Assembly (NCBI RefSeq): GCF_000759345.1
Contig: NZ_JPZL01000001.1
Coordinates: 434,001-498,000 of the forward strand
Length of the DNA stretch: 64,000 nt
Reading direction: 5' to 3'
Origin: Litchfieldella xinjiangensis
GTDB lineage: Bacteria; Pseudomonadota; Gammaproteobacteria; Pseudomonadales; Halomonadaceae
In this document: positions 60,185-64,000 of the stretch, in pieces
Numbering within the stretch: the first letter of the stretch is position 1
Layout of the letters: each line of letters opens with the position of its first letter
Translations under genes and position numbers: made by a program
Notes under the pieces: generated by a model
What the model saw: only the letters and a program-made list of their open reading frames with translations
The model's database searches: none
What the model was told of the DNA's origin: nothing

Positions 60185-62466
60185 GTTGACTTCCTGTGCC
60201 GTTTTTCCTTGTGTCCATGACTGGCCCCGCCATTGCGCAGCCGTTTCAAATCGATCACGTTGGGCAGTTGTTGAATGCGTGAAAACAGCCGCCCCAGTGT
60301 CTCGAGGCCATCGACTTCGGCGGTGATCTTCAAGCGTGCAATGCCGTCATGGGTATCGGTCCGGGTATTGACCGACAATACGTTGACCTTGTCCTGACTG
60401 AGCACGCTGGTGACGTCACGCAACAGGCCCGAGCGATCCCAGGCTTCAATCTCGATATCCACGGGATACTGGGTATGGGCGCGCTCCCCCCATTCGACAT
60501 CGACAATACGCTGGGGCTCGTCAACACGCAGTTGGAGAATGTTGGGGCAGTCCTGGCGGTGGATGGTCACACCGCGCCCTTGGGTGATGAAGCCAACGAT
60601 CTGATCCCCCGGGACCGGGTGACAGCATTGGGCCATGCTGGTCTTGAGGTTGCCGACGCCAAGAACGGTAATACCGTCGCTGGGATCCTTGCCGACGGGG
60701 CGCCGAGGCTTGGCCAGCAGGCGATCGAGCTGCTCCTGGTCGTCGTGCTCACCGAACAGCTGCTGGGCCTGGTGGAGTACCTGGCCGATACGCAGGTCAC
60801 CCGCCCCTATAGCCGCATACATGTCGTCGGGCGTGGTGTAGTTCACCGCAGCGGCCAGACGCTCATGGTCGATATCCTCGATATCCAGCCGGCGCATTTC
60901 CCGCTCGAACAGGGTCCGCCCCTCTTCCAGGTTCTGGTCCCGTGCCTGCTGCTTGAACCAGGCCTGGATCTTGGAGCGCGCCCGTGAGGTGCGCACGAAG
61001 CCCAGCGTGGGATTCAACCAATCTCGGCTCGGGCCGCCCTGGGTGGCGGCGAGGATCTCGACCTGCTGGCCGGTCTTGAGCTTGTAGGTCAGCGGCACGA
61101 TACGACCATTGACCTTGGCGCCACGACAACGGTGGCCGATCTCGGTATGCACGCGATAGGCGAAGTCGATCGGCGTCGCCACCCTGGGCAGGTCGATGAC
61201 ATGGCCATCCGGTGTGAAGACATAGATGCGATCGGGGGCGACATCGCTGGCCAACCCCTCGCGCAGATCGCCGATATCGCCGACTTCCTCCTGCCATTCG
61301 AGTACTTGGCGCAGCCAGGCGATCTTCTCTTCGTAGCTGCGACTCTTGGCGTTGGTGTCGTGCCCCTTGTAGCGCCAGTGGGCACATACGCCCAGTTCGG
61401 CTTCCTCATGCATGGCGAAGGTACGGATCTGTATCTCGAGTACCTTGTTCTCGGGGCCCATCACCGCCGTATGAAGAGACTGGTAGCCATTCTTCTTGGG
61501 ATTGGCGATATAGTCATCGAATTCATTGGGCACGTGATGCCACCGCGAGTGCACGATTCCCAGCGCGGTATAGCAATCGGCCACCTCGGGGACCAGGATA
61601 CGAACCGCACGCACGTCGTATACCTGAGAAAAGTCGATCCGCTTACGCTGCATCTTGCGCCAGATCGAATAGATATGCTTTGCCCGGCCATCGACATCGT
61701 AGCGCGTGATGTGCTGGGCCTCGAGCAGTGTCTTGAGGGTCTCTACCACATCGTTGATGTAGCGATCGCGGTCCAGACGCTTCTCGGCCAGCAGCTTGGC
61801 GATGGCCTTGTAGTCGTCCTCGTGAAGGTAACGGAAGGAGAGATCCTCGAGCTCCCATTTCAAGTGACCGACACCGAGACGGTGTGCCAGCGGCGCGTAG
61901 ATGTCGAAAACCTCCCGCGCCACGCGCAGCCGCTTCTCGCGGGTGGCTTCGCGAACCTGGCGCAGCGCGCAGGTTCGTTCGGCAATCTTGATCAACGCGA
62001 CGCGAACGTCATCGATCATGTTCACCAGCATCTTGCGCAGGTTGTCCTGCTGATTGTGCTGCGACAGGCCATGACTGGGCGCCTGGTGACTGATGGCCGC
62101 CATCTGCAGGACACCGGCGATCAGGCCGGCCACCTCGTCGCCGAACAACTTGGCAATGGCGTCGATGCCGATCTGCCCCTCGCGAACCGCGCGATACAGG
62201 ACGGCGGCCTCGAGCGTGGCCTGGTCGAGCCGCAATTCACTCAGGATATCGGCCATCTCGAGCCCGGTGCGGAAGCTCGAACCGTCCATCAACCAAGCCT
62301 TGTGAGGACGATCGGCTTCGCGCGCCAGGCGCTCGGACAGGACACACGCCTCACGCATCCGGGTCACGTCACGTAGCGTGACGTCTTCTTGCAAACGCGA
62401 CAGCCATTCGTCGATATCGATACTGCCGTCCTGCTTCAACGGCTGTTCCTCACGGACCTTAACCAT
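60181..62466 (-). CDS. relA: GTP pyrophosphokinase (p)ppGpp synthetase
   Basis: 761 aa. The HD domain is degenerate (LEAAVLYRAVREGQIG in place of the His-Asp hydrolase motif), so the enzyme only makes ppGpp, as in RelA. Synthetase core from about 240 (WRKMQRKRIDFSQVYDVRAV, VRILVPEVADCYTALGIVHS, NGYQSLHTAVMGPENKVLEI). TGS domain (DRIYVFTPDGHVIDLPRVAT), then a conserved-Cys region (KTSMAQCCHPVPGDQIVGFI) and a C-terminal ACT domain. Overlaps rlmD by 8 bp and mazG by 4 bp. Ribosome-linked stringent-response enzyme. Confidence 0.95.
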   Translation of the reverse strand: MVKVREEQPLKQDGSIDIDEWLSRLQEDVTLRDVTRMREACVLSERLAREADRPHKAWLMDGSSFRTGLEMADILSELRLDQATLEAAVLYRAVREGQIGIDAIAKLFGDEVAGLIAGVLQMAAISHQAPSHGLSQHNQQDNLRKMLVNMIDDVRVALIKIAERTCALRQVREATREKRLRVAREVFDIYAPLAHRLGVGHLKWELEDLSFRYLHEDDYKAIAKLLAEKRLDRDRYINDVVETLKTLLEAQHITRYDVDGRAKHIYSIWRKMQRKRIDFSQVYDVRAVRILVPEVADCYTALGIVHSRWHHVPNEFDDYIANPKKNGYQSLHTAVMGPENKVLEIQIRTFAMHEEAELGVCAHWRYKGHDTNAKSRSYEEKIAWLRQVLEWQEEVGDIGDLREGLASDVAPDRIYVFTPDGHVIDLPRVATPIDFAYRVHTEIGHRCRGAKVNGRIVPLTYKLKTGQQVEILAATQGGPSRDWLNPTLGFVRTSRARSKIQAWFKQQARDQNLEEGRTLFEREMRRLDIEDIDHERLAAAVNYTTPDDMYAAIGAGDLRIGQVLHQAQQLFGEHDDQEQLDRLLAKPRRPVGKDPSDGITVLGVGNLKTSMAQCCHPVPGDQIVGFITQGRGVTIHRQDCPNILQLRVDEPQRIVDVEWGERAHTQYPVDIEIEAWDRSGLLRDVTSVLSQDKVNVLSVNTRTDTHDGIARLKITAEVDGLETLGRLFSRIQQLPNVIDLKRLRNGGASHGHKEKRHRKST

Positions 62467-63889
62467 GTGCCGGCGCTCCTCCCTGAGTATTGCGCGTGCC
62501 GTGATGTACGAAGAGTAGCATCGACTCTAGATGCGCTGTCTGGGGAAACATGTCCGCCATGGCTGCACGTTCGATGCGATAGCCCGCCTGGACGAGATGT
62601 GACGCATCCCGCGCGAGGGTGGCCGGATCGCATGAAACATAAAGGATACGCGGCACCGCGGCATTGGCGAGCCAATGGCAGACCCGTTCGGCGCCTTCGC
62701 GAGGAGGATCGAGGATCACCACGTCGGGATGGCTGCCGGTCAGCGGGTCCCATTCATCCGGCGCGTTGAGGTTGGCCTGATGCGCCTCGACATTGTCCAG
62801 CCCGTTGCGCCGGGCATTGGCCTGGAGCCGCTCGACCATGGCCGGATTGCCTTCGATTCCCGAGACACGACTGACCCGTGGCGCCAGTGCCAGGCTGAAG
62901 TTCCCCACCCCCGCGAACAAGTCGAGTACGTATTCGTTGCCCACGGGCGCCAGCCAGGCCAGGGCGGTATCGACAAGGCGCTGATTGATCTCGCCGTTGA
63001 CCTGAAGGAAATCGCCCGGCGCGAATCCCAGTGAGAGCTCTTGGGCGCCTACCGTCAGGGAATATTCCAGGGAGGGCTCATCACCCAGCCATGAAAGCGC
63101 GGGGGTCTCCCGGCCCAGCATCCAGGCGACATGCACCCCCTGATCGTCGGCGAAGGCGCGCCAGCGTGCCGCATCGGCGGGGCTGTCGCGTAATTGACGC
63201 ACCACCACGACACGGCTCTGCTGGCCAATGACCAACTCCAGATGTCCCACCTGCCGCGGCGCATCGAGCCCGGCCAGGAGCTGACGCAAAGCTCCCAGCA
63301 ACGACTCGAGCGAGACGTCGATGACAGGACAATGCAGGATATCGACAAGATGATGACTATCGCGGGAGCGAAAACCAAGATGTACCTCGCCCTGGGCATC
63401 GACCTTGACCCCAAGCCGGGCACGGCGACGATAGCCCGTTCCCTCGCCAGCAAGCATCTCGGGCGCGGCGAGCAATTCCATCCCCTGGCGAGCCAGATGA
63501 TCGGTCAAAACGTCACGCTTGTGACGGCGCTGTGCATCGAGCGCCTGGTGCTGTATGTCGCACCCGCCACAAAGGCCGAAATGGTCGCAGACAGGCGCTA
63601 CACGCTGCGGCGAGGCTACAAGAATCTCGCGTGGATGGGCTTCATCGAAGCGCTTGCGTGACCGATGGACGGCGATGTCGACACGCTCTCCCGGCAGCGT
63701 ACGCTCGACGAATACGGTCTTGCCCGATGCGTCCTTGGCAACACCTCGCCCATCATGGGCCAGACGAAGGATCTCGACATCAGTGCCATCATCCGCGCCC
63801 TCGCCAGACTGCTTCGCCTGTGGGGAGGACTCGCGACGCAATCGATTCTGCGCCGTCCGGGGTGGTCGGCGCTTGCCCAGCATGGCCAT
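62459..63889 (-). CDS. rlmD: 23S rRNA (uracil-1939-C5)-methyltransferase
   Basis: 476 aa. TRAM domain at about 30-90 (VEILRLAHDGRGVAKDASGK), then an iron-sulfur cluster region CDHFGLCGGCDIQHQAL near 100, SAM motif VLDLFAGVGNFSLALAPRVS near 325, DVVILDPPREGAERVC near 400 and the catalytic Cys in ILYVSCDPATLARDASHL. Methylates U1939 of 23S rRNA. ATG at 63889, with an alternative ATG two codons on. The order cysM-rlmD-relA-mazG is the usual gammaproteobacterial one. Confidence 0.94.
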   Translation of the reverse strand: MAMLGKRRPPRTAQNRLRRESSPQAKQSGEGADDGTDVEILRLAHDGRGVAKDASGKTVFVERTLPGERVDIAVHRSRKRFDEAHPREILVASPQRVAPVCDHFGLCGGCDIQHQALDAQRRHKRDVLTDHLARQGMELLAAPEMLAGEGTGYRRRARLGVKVDAQGEVHLGFRSRDSHHLVDILHCPVIDVSLESLLGALRQLLAGLDAPRQVGHLELVIGQQSRVVVVRQLRDSPADAARWRAFADDQGVHVAWMLGRETPALSWLGDEPSLEYSLTVGAQELSLGFAPGDFLQVNGEINQRLVDTALAWLAPVGNEYVLDLFAGVGNFSLALAPRVSRVSGIEGNPAMVERLQANARRNGLDNVEAHQANLNAPDEWDPLTGSHPDVVILDPPREGAERVCHWLANAAVPRILYVSCDPATLARDASHLVQAGYRIERAAMADMFPQTAHLESMLLFVHHGTRNTQGGAPAHG

Positions 63890-63890
63890 A

Positions 63891-64000
63891 TCAGGCCTCC
63901 GGGGCGAATAGACCGGTGGACAGGTAGCGATCCCCCCGATCACAGACGATGAATGCGATCACGGCATTCTCGACCTGCTCGGCAATGCGCAGCGCACCGG
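63891..64000 (-). CDS. cysM: Cysteine synthase B, C-terminal end (cut by window edge)
   Basis: The last 35 codons only: LRIAEQVENAVIAFIVCDRG, then DRYLSTGLFAPEA and a stop. CDRGDRYLSTG is the conserved end of CysM/O-acetylserine sulfhydrylase B, which makes cysteine using sulfide or thiosulfate. Its stop lies 1 bp before the rlmD start. The position before rlmD fits the usual order. Confidence 0.88.
   Translation of the reverse strand, partial: GALRIAEQVENAVIAFIVCDRGDRYLSTGLFAPEA

Noticed and set aside
61132-62376. 414-codon open frame antisense to relA
   Set aside because: Shadow of relA with no recognisable domain.

Overview
This window is a high-GC gammaproteobacterial chromosome segment, most likely from Halomonas or another member of the Halomonadaceae. 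The reasons are the gene content and order: cysM-rlmD-relA-mazG, topB-panE, ppc, rfaH beside an slyD-type FKBP, a complete leucine-degradation (liu) cluster, many transporters and K+/H+ antiporters, and codon use strongly biased to G or C. No rRNA, tRNA, CRISPR array, prophage or transposase gene was found.

Layout. 1-3.6 kb: the end of a tungstate-type ABC importer (ATPase and binding protein), then a CbbR-like LysR regulator divergent from an SbtA-family bicarbonate transporter. 3.6-12.2 kb: liuA-liuB-liuC-liuD-(AI-2E permease)-liuE, which takes isovaleryl-CoA to acetoacetate and acetyl-CoA. It is preceded by a perfect LiuR-type palindrome, its gaps carry a local family of REP-like repeats, and a terminator closes it. 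12.2-20 kb is a plasticity zone. It holds two AT-rich integron cassettes with two attC sites and no integrase (a CALIN), an orphan gene fragment, a dead katG 3' end, a DNA-3-methyladenine glycosylase, a TetR regulator beside a frameshifted fabF-like gene, a VOC fragment, an orphan coiled-coil gene and a second fabF 3' relic. 20-33 kb: stand-alone housekeeping and stress genes (EEP phosphatase, acetyltransferases, NYN protein, OsmC-YcaO fusion, CIA30, DCC, methyltransferase, hemerythrin, CDF transporter, two CPA2 antiporters tail to tail). 33-40 kb: MocA/XdhC molybdenum-cofactor maturation genes, an MsbA-like exporter, a GGDEF cyclase and a MoxR/CoxE-like pair. 39.7-41.3 kb: a SatD-like/DUF3307 operon behind a perfect LexA box. 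41.3-64 kb: acetyltransferase-amidohydrolase pair, proS, a lytic transglycosylase, a CcoM-like microprotein behind tandem FNR/Anr boxes, slyD-type FKBP, rfaH, an AmpG-like permease, a SEC-C protein, topB, panE, UbiA, 1-Cys peroxiredoxin, sterol desaturase, ppc, mazG, relA, rlmD and the end of cysM.

How the genes work together. The liu genes form one catabolic pathway. MocA and XdhC would serve a molybdenum hydroxylase that is not in the window, and the neighbouring MoxR/CoxE pair resembles helpers of such enzymes. relA and mazG sit in one overlapping block with rlmD. The strongest leads are the CALIN with two unknown cassette proteins, the CcoM-like gene under apparent Anr control, and the SOS-box-controlled SatD/DUF3307 pair. 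Assignments come from reading motifs and recalling families; no database search was run.
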